This document shows, one piece after another, positions 45,022-53,723 of a stretch of DNA of 64,000 nucleotides (the stretch's first letter is position 1; every line of letters starts with the position of its first letter). Position numbers and translations under genes: made by a program. This DNA is from an uncultured Candidatus Saccharibacteria bacterium (GTDB lineage: Bacteria > Patescibacteriota > Saccharimonadia > Saccharimonadales > Saccharimonadaceae). The DNA is taken from contig CALLZM010000006.1 of NCBI GenBank assembly GCA_937858705.1, positions 223,648 to 287,647 of the forward strand, given 5' to 3'. The notes beneath the pieces are model-generated. The model saw only the letters and a program-made list of their open reading frames with translations. It made no database searches and was not told where the DNA came from.

Positions 45022-45555
45022 CTACTCGCTGCCTGTAGAGAGCGGCACTAATGCAAGCTGTGTCACAAGGTCAGCAAGTCGGTGCTGTAGTCGGTCAACT
45101 CTTTGCTCTGGTGCAAGGTGTTCTCGCAGCTGCGTCCTTGCTATTTTTGAAGCGTTGGTCTTGTCCCTTACATGTAAGCTGCAAAGAAGATCGGCACAGC
45201 ATAAGAAACTAACCGAATCAAGAGAGCGAGCTTTTGTGCGGAAAGTAATGCTTGCGGTTCGTCCGCCAGATTGCCAGGTTTTACAGAAGTCGCAGATGAC
45301 AGGCTTTGCTCGACCAGTTGGCGTGCTATTGATGGGCGCAAGCTCATAAGTAGTGGCGTAAAGAGTATTGTGTAGCTCTATGAATAGAATGCCAGCATTG
45401 CCATCTTTTGTCGGCGTGCCGAGCAACTCGAAATGCTGCCAATTATTTGTGGCAATATCTACTGCAGCTGAAGGCCGTAGCCGTCGACGCAAGTTAGCAC
45501 TCATTTTTAACTGGCTAGCATATGCGGTAAATGTTTGAGGATTAATCTCTCTCAT
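45022..45555 (-). CDS. FBP-domain protein with treble-clef zinc finger (EF-G-binding type)
   Basis: 177 residues. CDFCKTWQSGGR and SFLCCADLLCSLHVRD form the four-cysteine zinc finger of the FBP/FusB-C domain that binds elongation factor G; FusB-type proteins release EF-G stalled by fusidic acid. The N-terminal INPQTFTAYASQLKMSANLRRRL fits too. TATAAA ends 7 nt before the ATG. A role in ribosome rescue is inferred from the family. Confidence 0.75.
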   Translation of the reverse strand: MREINPQTFTAYASQLKMSANLRRRLRPSAAVDIATNNWQHFELLGTPTKDGNAGILFIELHNTLYATTYELAPINSTPTGRAKPVICDFCKTWQSGGRTASITFRTKARSLDSVSFLCCADLLCSLHVRDKTNASKIARTQLREHLAPEQRVDRLQHRLADLVTQLALVPLSTGSE

Positions 45556-45573
45556 ACTATTCTTTATAGCACA

Positions 45574-45597
45574 TAAAAAAGAGCCTCAAAAGAGGCT
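45574..45597 (-). terminator. Rho-independent terminator at the outer edge of the mobile locus
   Basis: Minus strand AGCCTC-TTTT-GAGGCT followed by CTTTTTTAT. It stops transcription leaving the cassette before the FBP gene promoter. Confidence 0.8.
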
Positions 45598-45608
45598 ATT
45601 TTCAACTT

Positions 45609-45755
45609 GGAGCGATTTTTTGAACTCGCTAGAACCCATTTTAGCACAAAATGCTAAATCTCTGAGCCCCGCCGCCTAGCGGGCAAGTATGCCCACTGCG
45701 CCCCACCAGAAAAACCCTTTGCATATTTTTTTGAGATTTCCCCCGCCGAGATTTT
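45609..45755 (+). repeat. Inverted repeat A, left arm
   Basis: The outer 35 bp (45609-45643) and inner ~91 bp (45665-45755) are identical to the reverse complement of 47519-47667; between them 21 bp differ. The left-specific segment forms TTTAGCA/TGCTAAA. Between this arm and the EamA stop is the hairpin TTTTCGGC-TAAA-GCCGAAAA (45791-45810). The rest of 45556-45858 has no gene. Confidence 0.9.
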
Positions 45756-45858
45756 TTGAACTAAGGTAAAGGGATTTTCTGGTGGTTCGCTTTTCGGCTA
45801 AAGCCGAAAAAGACGGCGTAGCTCGGTCGGCACTGCCACCCGCGCTTCGCGCAAAAAA

Positions 45859-46752
45859 CTATCCGCGCTTCTTTGGCGCTGCTATATTTGCAAACACAGC
45901 AGCAATAGCCGTCAAAATACCACCGATTATAACGTGCGGGCCAAGACTTTCGGCAAGCAACAAAAGTGCGAATAACGGGCCAAACAATAGCTCACTAGAT
46001 ACAAGAATACTGCCAGTGTTGAGGTTTGTGTACTTGAAACCAACCAGAAACAAATAACTTATAGCTAGCATACTGATACCAAAGACACCCGCAATAAACC
46101 AATCAAAACCTGATAGCGACACAACCAAAGGCTCGCTAATAACAAGAAGAACTATTGCGGCAAGAGCCGCACCGACTGCCGTTTGCAATACAAGCAAACT
46201 TATGCGATCGGTCGTTCCGCTCAACTTCTTCTGGAAACTGGATGCAATGCCTTGCACAACACCGGACAGCAACCCAAACGCAAAACCAACGCCAAGCGTT
46301 GCAGAGCCAAACGGGTCGGTAAATACAACAACTGCAAGCAGTACAAGCGCAAGCGCAATTTGTTTGTAGATGTGGATTCGTTCGCCGAAAAATAATTTAC
46401 CAAGCACAAACGATGACACGAGCGTCGCGATATAAAATGAAAAGACTGCGAGCGCAACCGATGTATTAAATATGGCGAGTGTGAACAGAATAACAGACAC
46501 AGGAAAACTAACAGCAAACAACGCTAGCGTCTTCTTGTCGTGCGTGCCGAAATGTATCTTTTTTCTCAGGAATATAACAATTGCGAGTGCTGCAATCAGG
46601 GCAATTGCAAAACGATACTCGACGACCTGATAGGGATTGAGGCTATCGGACAGATATTTTGCCATAACGCCCGACAGACCAAAAAGAACGCCAACTGCCA
46701 GTAGACTACTTATGCCTATTAATTTTTGCGTAGATGTTATTTGTTTGCTCAC
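45859..46752 (-). CDS. EamA family (DMT) transporter, cassette cargo
   Basis: 297 residues, ten helices in two EamA repeats (for example LNPYQVVEYRFAIALIAALAIV and TGSILVSSELLFGPLFALLLLAESL). It is an inner-membrane metabolite exporter or drug/metabolite transporter; substrate unknown. GTG start 46752 overlaps the SDR stop by one base, so the two genes form a coupled operon. Both lie between the A repeats and read outward to the left, as cargo of a cassette. Confidence 0.88.
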   Translation of the reverse strand: MSKQITSTQKLIGISSLLAVGVLFGLSGVMAKYLSDSLNPYQVVEYRFAIALIAALAIVIFLRKKIHFGTHDKKTLALFAVSFPVSVILFTLAIFNTSVALAVFSFYIATLVSSFVLGKLFFGERIHIYKQIALALVLLAVVVFTDPFGSATLGVGFAFGLLSGVVQGIASSFQKKLSGTTDRISLLVLQTAVGAALAAIVLLVISEPLVVSLSGFDWFIAGVFGISMLAISYLFLVGFKYTNLNTGSILVSSELLFGPLFALLLLAESLGPHVIIGGILTAIAAVFANIAAPKKRG

Positions 46753-47486
46753 TACCGTTCACTCTCCTTATAAAGCGTATAGTCCACAGCCGTCAAACCA
46801 CCGTCTACCGTAATCGTCGTGCCACTGACAAAACTAGACTGGTCAGACAGCAAGAAACTCGCAACATTGGCGACTTCTTCTGGCTTCGCGTTGCGTTTTA
46901 GTGGTGTCAATTCTTTGCTTTCATCAGGCATAGTATCGGCAGTCATTTCAGTTTCCACCCAGCCAGGCGCAATCGCATTGACACGAATATTGCGCGGACC
47001 AAGTATTGCGGCGAGAGATTTTGTAACACTTATCAGGGCGGCTTTGCTGGCGGCATAGGCGACAGTGTCAAAAGCGGCGACAAAACCGTCCACGCTGGCG
47101 ATATTCACTACTGCCCCACCGTCCTTGAGGCTACTTCGCAAACCGTGAACAAGTTTTACAGGTGCAGTCAGATTAACCGCTAGTGTTTCGTCCCACTCGT
47201 CAAAATTGAAGTTATCCCATTTTGTTAGATACACGATGCCCGCATTGTTCACGATACCATCAAGCTGAATATCCTTTAGCTTTCCAATAAGTGCGCCGAC
47301 TTGCTTCCTATTAGCCAAGTCTGCTTGCAATACGGCAACCTTGTCGCCATATTTTTCGGCAAGTTCGCTAGCTTGTTCGACACCTTCTTTGTACACCACA
47401 TACACCTTATGGCCCTCTGACAGTAGCTTTTCAGTAATTGCCCGACCAATACCACGAGTCCCACCAGTAACAAGTATGTTTTTCAT
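46752..47486 (-). CDS. SDR family oxidoreductase (FabG-like), cassette cargo
   Basis: 244 residues from ATG 47486; TATAAT ends 7 nt before it (leaderless), so in-frame codons up to 47585, which read through repeat A, are rejected. VTGGTRGIGRAI is the NAD(P)-binding TGxxxGxG, NNAG follows, and the catalytic set is S (NIASVDG), YAASKAAL (YxxxK); SGTTITVDGG is the typical end. It reduces a keto or oxidises a hydroxyl group; being paired with an exporter suggests synthesis and export of a small metabolite. Confidence 0.9.
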   Translation of the reverse strand: MKNILVTGGTRGIGRAITEKLLSEGHKVYVVYKEGVEQASELAEKYGDKVAVLQADLANRKQVGALIGKLKDIQLDGIVNNAGIVYLTKWDNFNFDEWDETLAVNLTAPVKLVHGLRSSLKDGGAVVNIASVDGFVAAFDTVAYAASKAALISVTKSLAAILGPRNIRVNAIAPGWVETEMTADTMPDESKELTPLKRNAKPEEVANVASFLLSDQSSFVSGTTITVDGGLTAVDYTLYKESER

Positions 47487-47518
47487 GGTTGTAATTATAA
47501 CAGGTTTTACTTCCGTTG

Positions 47519-47667
47519 AAAATCTCGGCGGGGGAAATCTCAAAAAAATATGCAAAGGGTTTTTCTGGTGGGGCGCAGTGGGCATACTTGCCCGCTAGGC
47601 GGCGGGGCTTGTCCTCATCGGTCGTTATCGGTAAAATGGGTTCTAGCGAGTTCAAAAAATCGCTCCA
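47519..47667 (-). repeat. Inverted repeat A, right arm
   Basis: Reverse complement of 45609-45755 (35 + ~91 identical bp, different 22 bp in the middle). Its outer end CGCTCC overlaps the beginning of repeat B (47663) by five bases, so the two repeat systems abut. Confidence 0.9.
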
Positions 47668-47765
47668 TTTCGGAAAAATTACGGAAATTGCCGCCCAACT
47701 GGGCGGTTTTTTCTTTGGTTGCGCGGAGCGCAAACCAAGGGTTTTTCAGGGGGGGAGATTTGAGA
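47663..47765 (+). repeat. Inverted repeat B, left arm
   Basis: About 100 bp that recur in reverse at 49409-49511 with three substitutions and one length change in a G run (seven versus six). It starts with CTCCATTTCGG, the same bases that form the 3' end of tRNA-Lys and its flank at the right arm, and includes the tRNA terminator GCCGCCCAACTGGGCGG-T6. Confidence 0.9.
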
Positions 47766-47769
47766 TCGC

Positions 47770-47832
47770 CCATGCGCTAAAGCGCATGGATTTTTGTTTG
47801 TTAGAGCGGCTAGAGCCGCTACACTTCGTGTG
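47770..47832 (+). other. Three consecutive tetraloop hairpins
   Basis: CCATGCGC-TAAA-GCGCATGG (47770-47789) followed by ATTTTTGTTTG (terminator-like), AGCGGC-TAGA-GCCGCT (47805-47820), and ACAC-TTCG-TGTG (47821-47832). All stems are perfect. They separate repeat B from the recombinase promoter. Confidence 0.75.
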
Positions 47833-47841
47833 GCTCATCGT

Positions 47842-47940
47842 GTAAAATAGTAAGTGGAATACAAATTATTAGCAGGACGACACTATTTGACTACTCAAAT
47901 AGCCGTTTCGCACAGGTTAGTTCTGCTAATTTGTATTCCA
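47842..47940 (+). promoter_or_regulatory. Recombinase promoter and long leader hairpin
   Basis: TAAAAT at 47842-47847 would start RNA near 47854, exactly at TGGAATACAAAT (47855), which pairs with ATTTGTATTCCA ending at 47940; the arms continue with TTAGCAG/CTGCTAA. Inside lies CTATTTGA-CTAC-TCAAATAG. The ribosome site AAAGGAGG (47963-47970) follows the hairpin. Confidence 0.65.
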
Positions 47941-49408
47941 GCGAAGCGGCTTTTTGAGTACCAAAGGAGGGTGAGGAAAATGAACAAGTATATCTTGTAT
48001 GCTCGTAAGAGTACTGATGTTGAGGACAAACAAGTATTATCTATCGAGGCGCAACTTGCGGAACTCCGCAAGTTTGCTAAAGATAACCAATTAACGGTTA
48101 TAGATACGGTCATAGAAAAGCGGTCAGCAAAAATCCCCGGTCGCCCAAAGTTCGGCGAAGTACTGGAGCGCATACAAGCTGGCGAGGCAAACGCAATTCT
48201 TGCGTGGCACCCCGACCGACTGGCTCGCAATTCGGTAGACGGCGGACAACTCATTTATTTACTTGACCAACGCAAACTTGCCGACCTCAAGTTTCAGACC
48301 TTTTGGTTTGAAAATACCAGTCAAGGCAAGTTCTGTTAAATATCGCTTTTGGGCAAAGCAAGTATTATGTAGATAATTTGAGCGAAAACACCAAACGAGG
48401 CTTGCGCCAGAAAGTACGGCGTGGCGAGTACCCCAGTAATGCTCCATTTGGCTATTACAACGACAAAAGAGCCAAGACTATCAAAGTTGACAAACAACAA
48501 GCGCCGCTTGTTGTGGCTATCTTTGAAATGTACGCCAAGAACGAAAGCCGTTTTGCAGATATTGCTGACTATCTGTACTCGCAAGGCGTAAAAACCAAAG
48601 GTGGCAAAGTCTACAAACCAGACAAGGTCAAAAAGATTTTGACGAATCCGTTTTATTATGGACATTTTGTGTACCGTGGCGAGATGCACGAGGGCAAGCA
48701 TGCGCCGCTCATAAACAAGAAACTATACGACGATGTGCAAAAAGTGGTTGCGCTGCGTTGTTTTCGGCAACAAGACCATACAAAAGAACCTGCGCCGTAT
48801 TGTGGGCTGCTCAAATGCGGCTGCGGCACGATGATTACCGCCGAAAACAAGACTAAACGACAGAAAAATAGCAATATTCATCAGTATGTGTATTACCGCT
48901 GTACTCGCAAGAGCAAAACGATAACCTGCACCGAACAACCTGTGCGCTCCGAGCTGCTAGATGAACAATTGTCGGGCTTGCTGGCGCAATTTGCCCTGCC
49001 TGACGGCTGGGGCGACTGGTTGCGCCAAAGTATAGACAAAGCCGAACGAGAGGAGCAAGCTAAAAGTGATGTATCGCTAGACGAACTACGAGGCAAGGTG
49101 GCGCACCTGTCGGGGAAATTGCAAAGACTTCTTGATAGTTTCTTGGACGAACTTATTGACCGCCAAACCTACCTTGTGAAGAAAGCTGATTTGATGAGCG
49201 AGAAGAAGTCTTTACAAGAACAAATGAGCGATATTGCGCTAGGACAAAGTGTCTGGGTTGAACCGATGACGAAATGGCTTGATAAAGCCGTTTCTATCTA
49301 TGAAATCGCTCATGCGGACGACTTTTCTGCAAAGAAAACACTTTTACGAGAAATCTTCGGGTTGAACCTGTTTTTAACAAACAAAAATGTCGCCACGAGT
49401 GGCGACCA

Positions 49409-49511
49409 ATTTCAAATCTCCCCCCTGAAAACCCCTTGGTTTGCGCTCGGCACAACCAAAGAAAAAACCGCCCAGTTGGGCGGCAATTTCCGTAATTTTT
49501 CCGAAATGGAG
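49409..49511 (-). repeat. Inverted repeat B, right arm
   Basis: Reverse complement of 47663-47765. Its outer end is base C72 plus T73-CCA of tRNA-Lys, so the repeat border coincides with the tRNA 3' terminus. A perfect hairpin GTCGCCAC-GA-GTGGCGAC (49389-49406) lies immediately inside. On the minus strand it carries the tRNA's terminator. Confidence 0.9.
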
Positions 49512-49583
49512 GGTCCGATGGGGCTTGAACCCATGACACCCTGCTTAAAAGGCAGGTGCTCTAACCAGCTGAGCTACGGACCC
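49507..49583 (-). tRNA. tRNA-Lys(UUU)
   Basis: Minus strand: acceptor GGGTCCG/CGGACCC, D arm GCTC...GAGC, anticodon arm CCTGC-CTTTTAA-GCAGG with anticodon TTT, T arm TGGGTTCAAGCCCCA, encoded CCA. The discriminator base is T, whereas Lys tRNAs normally have A. Its 3' end is the border of repeat B, so the end of the gene may have been supplied by the integrated element. Confidence 0.93.
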
Positions 49584-49669
49584 GAAATGTTCCTTATCTT
49601 TTATACATTACCAAAGAGCAAAAGTCAATATGGACGGTATTTCCTAGGCATAAGTGCTATCATGACTAT

Positions 49670-51124
49670 ATGAAATTATGGCGTTGGCGATTGCCGCTAC
49701 ATATTACTTGGCATTTTACGGTGTTTTGCGGCGGTGTAGTGGCGGGCCTTGGTTTGAGCGCTCAACCGTTTGCGGCTTGGTTTACCTCACCGGTGTGGTA
49801 TATGGTGGCAATTGCCATCATGGTGATAGTATTTTGGAAGCAGTGGCGAATATTGATACTTGCGGCTGCGATAGCTGGAGCGTTGGTTGGTTTGTGCCGA
49901 GGATCTGGCGATAGCCTCGCAAGAAATATCTATCAGCCGCTCTTGGGTAAGGACATTGAGCTTTCGGGTGTTGTCATGGAAGATCCCGATCTGGATAAGC
50001 AAGGAGCGACAACTTTGCGGCTTACCTCAATCTCATTTGCATCGAAAAAGCTACCAGGGCCACTGTGGGTAACAGTGAAGAAAGAGGGCATAAAACGAAG
50101 TGATACGGTGACGGTGAAGGGGAAATTGTCGCCCGGGTTCGGTAATTTTGTCGCCAGCATGTATCGCGCTGAGGTAGTAAAAATAGAGCGGGCGGAAATT
50201 GGCGACATTGCCTTAAGGGCGAGAGATAGTTTTGCTGAACAAGTTCGTAAGGGCATCGATGAGCCAGCGGCTAGCTTAGGATTGGGCTATTTGTTAGGCC
50301 AGCGCCGAGCTTTGCCGCCAGATCTCGACGAAGCTTTGAAGATTGCTGGGTTAACGCATATCGTGGTGGCGAGTGGTTACAATCTGACGATATTGGTGCG
50401 AGCGATGCGACGATTGTTCCAGAAATATTCGCGCTATCTTACGGTGTTTTTGGCTGGGCTCTTGGTGGTGTGCTTTATGTTTGTGACAGGATTTAGCCCT
50501 AGTATGACGAGGGCGGGGTTGGTGGCAGGATTAGCGCTGGCCGCGTGGTATTATGGGCGGAAGTTTCACCCAATGACGCTCATTGCGTTCGCGGCGATGG
50601 TGACTGGCATGATTGAGCCAAGCAGCGTGTGGGGCAATTTGGGTTGGCAGCTCAGTTTTGCGGCGTTTTTTGGCGTGATGGTTATCGCACCGCTGCTACA
50701 AGCATACTTCTTTGGGGATGATAAGCCCAAAATGTTCCGGCAAATTTTGGGTGAAACGATTGCTGCACAAATAGCTACTGCGCCACTCATTTTGCTGGCT
50801 TTTGGGCAGATATCTGTAGTTGCGGTGGTCGCAAATGCTTTGGTGTTGCCACTTGTGCCACTTGCGATGATGCTGACATTTATCACCGGACTAGTAGGAT
50901 ACAGTTTGCCCGGTTTCGTGGAACTAGCGGGTTTACCAGCTCAATGGTTACTAGACTATATGGTGGCTGTTGCAAAGACCACGGCGAGCGTACCATGGGC
51001 GCAGGCCTCGATGGAGATACAATTGGTCGGATTTACCCTACTATACACATGCATCATTGCTGGCTGTTTGTATATGCAGCGAGCAACTGGGTATAAGCTG
51101 CGAGCTGGCAGTATAGTGGAATAA
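49670..51124 (+). CDS. comEC: ComEC/Rec2 DNA uptake channel
   Basis: 484 residues. Residues ~60-160 form the DUF4131-like outside domain (LSGVVMEDPDL, VKGKLSPGFGNFV), followed by the competence domain: LGYLLGQRRALPPDLDEALKIAGLTHIVVASGYNLTILVRAMRR, TGFSPSMTRAGLVAGLAL and WQLSFAAFFGVM. It forms the membrane pore for single-stranded DNA in natural transformation. The C-terminal metallo-beta-lactamase domain of many ComECs is absent. TATCAT ends 6 nt before the ATG. Confidence 0.92.
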   Translation: MKLWRWRLPLHITWHFTVFCGGVVAGLGLSAQPFAAWFTSPVWYMVAIAIMVIVFWKQWRILILAAAIAGALVGLCRGSGDSLARNIYQPLLGKDIELSGVVMEDPDLDKQGATTLRLTSISFASKKLPGPLWVTVKKEGIKRSDTVTVKGKLSPGFGNFVASMYRAEVVKIERAEIGDIALRARDSFAEQVRKGIDEPAASLGLGYLLGQRRALPPDLDEALKIAGLTHIVVASGYNLTILVRAMRRLFQKYSRYLTVFLAGLLVVCFMFVTGFSPSMTRAGLVAGLALAAWYYGRKFHPMTLIAFAAMVTGMIEPSSVWGNLGWQLSFAAFFGVMVIAPLLQAYFFGDDKPKMFRQILGETIAAQIATAPLILLAFGQISVVAVVANALVLPLVPLAMMLTFITGLVGYSLPGFVELAGLPAQWLLDYMVAVAKTTASVPWAQASMEIQLVGFTLLYTCIIAGCLYMQRATGYKLRAGSIVE

Positions 51125-51176
51125 ATGGTACACTATGAATAAATTGTAAAAGCAAACTTTGGCGAAAGGACGGGCA

Positions 51177-51899
51177 ATGTCGGGACACAGCAAATGGGAA
51201 ACAATTAAACGGCAAAAGGGCGCAAATGATGCCAAGCGGGGGGCGATTTTTACGAAGCTTGGCAACCAAATCGCGGTTGCAGCGCGCGGTGGTATCGATC
51301 CAAATATCAACTCTGCATTAGCGCTTGCCATTGAAAAAGCCAAGGCGGCAAATATGCCTGGCGCAAATATCCAGCGGGCGATTGACCGTGTGGCAGACAA
51401 AAACGCGGCTGTCATGGAAGAGATTGCTTATGAAGGATATGGTCCGGGCGGTGTGGGAATTATCATCGAGACAGCGACGGATAATCGCAATCGTACTTTG
51501 CCGGAAGTCAAAACTGCTCTGACAAAAAATGGTGGCACTATGGCCGATAGTGGTAGCGTGGTATTTCAGTTTACCCGCAAGGGGGTCATTCGCGTCGTTG
51601 CGGCAGGTGAAGAAGCACTATTAACTGTGCTTGATGCTGGTGCTGAAGATGCGGTTGAGGAAGACGGTGAGATTATCGTCTATACCGAGATGAAAGATCT
51701 TGCGAAAGTTCGCAGTGCTCTTTTGGAGCAGGGCATGAAAGTAGTCGTTGCAGAATTGCAATATGTGCCGAATGCTGAAGTGGTTGTTGATGATCCGGAA
51801 ACAGCGCGGAAATTGCTGAAAGTACTCGATGCACTTGATGATATCGACGATGTGACAAGTGTTCATACGAACGCCGACATCACCGCAGATGTTGCATAA
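51177..51899 (+). CDS. yebC: YebC/PmpR family protein
   Basis: 240 residues from ATG 51177 (GAAAGGA 51164-51170; the GTG/TTG-extended frame from 51159 is unlikely). MSGHSKWETIKRQKGANDAKRG and AIEKAKAANMPGANIQRAI, YEGYGPGGVGIIIE, TDNRNRTLPEVK are family-diagnostic. YebC proteins act as DNA-binding regulators or, as shown for some members, assist ribosomes at proline stretches. Confidence 0.95.
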   Translation: MSGHSKWETIKRQKGANDAKRGAIFTKLGNQIAVAARGGIDPNINSALALAIEKAKAANMPGANIQRAIDRVADKNAAVMEEIAYEGYGPGGVGIIIETATDNRNRTLPEVKTALTKNGGTMADSGSVVFQFTRKGVIRVVAAGEEALLTVLDAGAEDAVEEDGEIIVYTEMKDLAKVRSALLEQGMKVVVAELQYVPNAEVVVDDPETARKLLKVLDALDDIDDVTSVHTNADITADVA

Positions 51900-51953
51900 G
51901 CCACAAGCGGTTTGCTATACTGAGGCCAATTAAGTGTAATCGGGAGGCCGTGT

Positions 51954-53723
51954 ATGAAGCGAACCGCTCTGTTCATTCTCATTTTTTCTCTTGTGATTTC
52001 GCTTATTACTCCTGCTGGAGTGGCTCTTGCTGAGACGGATGATGATAATGGCGCGAGTGAAACAGGGCTTTTGCTGGAGGATGAGCGAGAAGTTAACGGC
52101 GTAACGAAGAAAGCAGAAGAAATCGTTTTGAATGATGAGTCGGTGGCCACGCAATCAGACGGCGAAGAGGAAACTCCAGAGCCACAGCTACCAATTCAGC
52201 CAGATTTTCCACTGTTGATAGCCAAGGCAAGGGCCGGGAGCGCCAGTGATGAATTTGTCGAAATGTATAATCCAAATGCGCAAACACATTCACTTTATGG
52301 CTGGAAATTGTGGTACTACAAAAATGACGCGCCTCAAGTGCTTTACACCTTTTCTGCGACCGATACTATCGATGCTTTTGGCTATTTTGTTATAGCCAAT
52401 TTCAGTCATCCTGAGAATGCCGACCAAACTCCTTTTGCTAGCGACAGATATTTTGAGGTAAAAAATGCCAACGGTAAAGATTATACAAAAAATGTCATCA
52501 CGCAAAATGATGCAGTATGGCTAGAGCGAAATGGCCAGGTGGTTGATATGGTCGGCTGGGGTAGTGCGAAAAAGTTCGAGACAAAAGCGTTCACTGGCAT
52601 AAGCTCCGACACTATCCAGCGATGCATGGATGCTTCGGGCCAGATGGTTGATACAAATGACAACTCGCGAGATTTTGCGATATACACGGTGATGAACTTG
52701 CGACAATCTGTCGGTTGCCCTAGCCAAACGATAACTCCAGAACCTCCCGGTGAAGAAGAGCAACCACCAACTGTTGTTGCGCCAGTAAACTATTGCAAAG
52801 CCGTGAAGCTCAATGAAATTGGTGCGAATCTCGATACGGCTCACCAATTTGTGGAAGTGAAAAATACATCACATAAAACTATCGATCTCAAAGGGTGTTT
52901 GCTCAAGACAAATCGCAGCACAACAAAGTCATACAATTTTGGTGACATAGAGCTAGACCCTCAGCAATTATTGGCAGTAAAAATAGCCGAAACCAATCTG
53001 ACGCTTACGAAAACGACTGAGGGCACGGTATATATTTTAGATTCTGTGGGCAACGAGGTCGATGAAGTGTCCTATAAAAATCTGGCGAAAAATACTTCCT
53101 GGAGCTTTGTGGACGATGAATGGTGGAGTACTTATGCAATAACACCAGACGGAGAAAATGTCTATCAGCGATACCTGCCGTGTGATGAGGGATATACCAG
53201 AAATGAGTTGACCGGCAGATGCAACAAGATAGTTGAACCGGCAGTGTTGGCAGAGTGTGGCGAAGGACGAGAGCGCAATCCTCTGACTGGTCGATGCCGC
53301 ACTATTCCTCAACCGAAAAAGTTAGCGCCGTGCAAAGAAGGTCAATACCGCAGTGAGGAGACCAACCGCTGTCGTTCTATCGCCTCTGCGGCTGCTGCGG
53401 TGTTAAAGCCATGCCGCGATGATCAGTTTCGTAATCCCGCGACGAACCGCTGCAAAAAAATCGCCAGCACCGACGACATACTGAAGCCGTGCCAAGAAGG
53501 ATACGAGCGAAACCCAGAGACGAACCGTTGCCGCAAAGTGAGGGTCGCTAGCGCCACCATAGCCGACTTTCCAGTTGAAACAGTCAAAGATGGCGCCAAG
53601 AGTTTTGTGGCATGGTGGGCGTTTGGTGGTATAGTGGTAGGTGGTTTGGCGATTGGCGTATGGGAGTGGCGGCAAGAAATAGCAAAAACACTGAGAAAAA
53701 TCGTGAGTCAGGGAAAGAAATGA
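51954..53723 (+). CDS. Lamin-tail-domain surface protein with Cys repeats and C-terminal anchor
   Basis: 589 residues. Signal peptide ~1-25 (RTALFILIFSLVISLITPAGVALA). Two lamin-tail (LTD) domains at ~75-175 (FVEMYNPNAQTHSLYGWKLWYYKN, AVWLERNGQVVDMVGWG) and ~280-390 (FVEVKNTSHKTIDLKGCLLKT). Five ~25-residue repeats follow (~415-545), each of the form CxEGxxRNxxTxRCxxI. A helix (~560-580) with a basic tail anchors it. LTD domains in bacteria bind surfaces or nucleic acids; the repeats probably form disulfide-linked stalks. Its last four bases overlap ruvC. Confidence 0.85.
   Translation: MKRTALFILIFSLVISLITPAGVALAETDDDNGASETGLLLEDEREVNGVTKKAEEIVLNDESVATQSDGEEETPEPQLPIQPDFPLLIAKARAGSASDEFVEMYNPNAQTHSLYGWKLWYYKNDAPQVLYTFSATDTIDAFGYFVIANFSHPENADQTPFASDRYFEVKNANGKDYTKNVITQNDAVWLERNGQVVDMVGWGSAKKFETKAFTGISSDTIQRCMDASGQMVDTNDNSRDFAIYTVMNLRQSVGCPSQTITPEPPGEEEQPPTVVAPVNYCKAVKLNEIGANLDTAHQFVEVKNTSHKTIDLKGCLLKTNRSTTKSYNFGDIELDPQQLLAVKIAETNLTLTKTTEGTVYILDSVGNEVDEVSYKNLAKNTSWSFVDDEWWSTYAITPDGENVYQRYLPCDEGYTRNELTGRCNKIVEPAVLAECGEGRERNPLTGRCRTIPQPKKLAPCKEGQYRSEETNRCRSIASAAAAVLKPCRDDQFRNPATNRCKKIASTDDILKPCQEGYERNPETNRCRKVRVASATIADFPVETVKDGAKSFVAWWAFGGIVVGGLAIGVWEWRQEIAKTLRKIVSQGKK

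Larger units (their letters stand above)
47980..49673 (+). pseudogene. Serine recombinase (TM7-type), split by a 1-base deletion
   Basis: Frame 1 starts at ATG 47980 (RBS AAAGGAGG) and holds the resolvase domain: YARKSTDVEDKQVLSIEAQ with catalytic Ser11 and AWHPDRLARNSVDGG. It ends at TAA 48337. Frame 2 continues from YYVDNLSENTKRGLRQKVRRGEYP with the recombinase domain, a zinc ribbon (CGLLKCGCG...YYRCTRKSKTITC) and a coiled coil. Restoring one A after 48333 (TTC-ATG-TTA) joins them. The 3' end runs through repeat B and the antisense of tRNA-Lys (GLEPMTPCLKGRCSNQLSYGP) to 49673, so the true C-terminus is at or before the repeat. Likely the integrase of this mobile locus. Confidence 0.85.

Noticed and set aside
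47431..47733. 100-codon minus-strand frame across repeat arms A and B
   Set aside because: It overlaps the SDR start and its promoter and is composed of repeat sequence; the left copies do not keep the frame.
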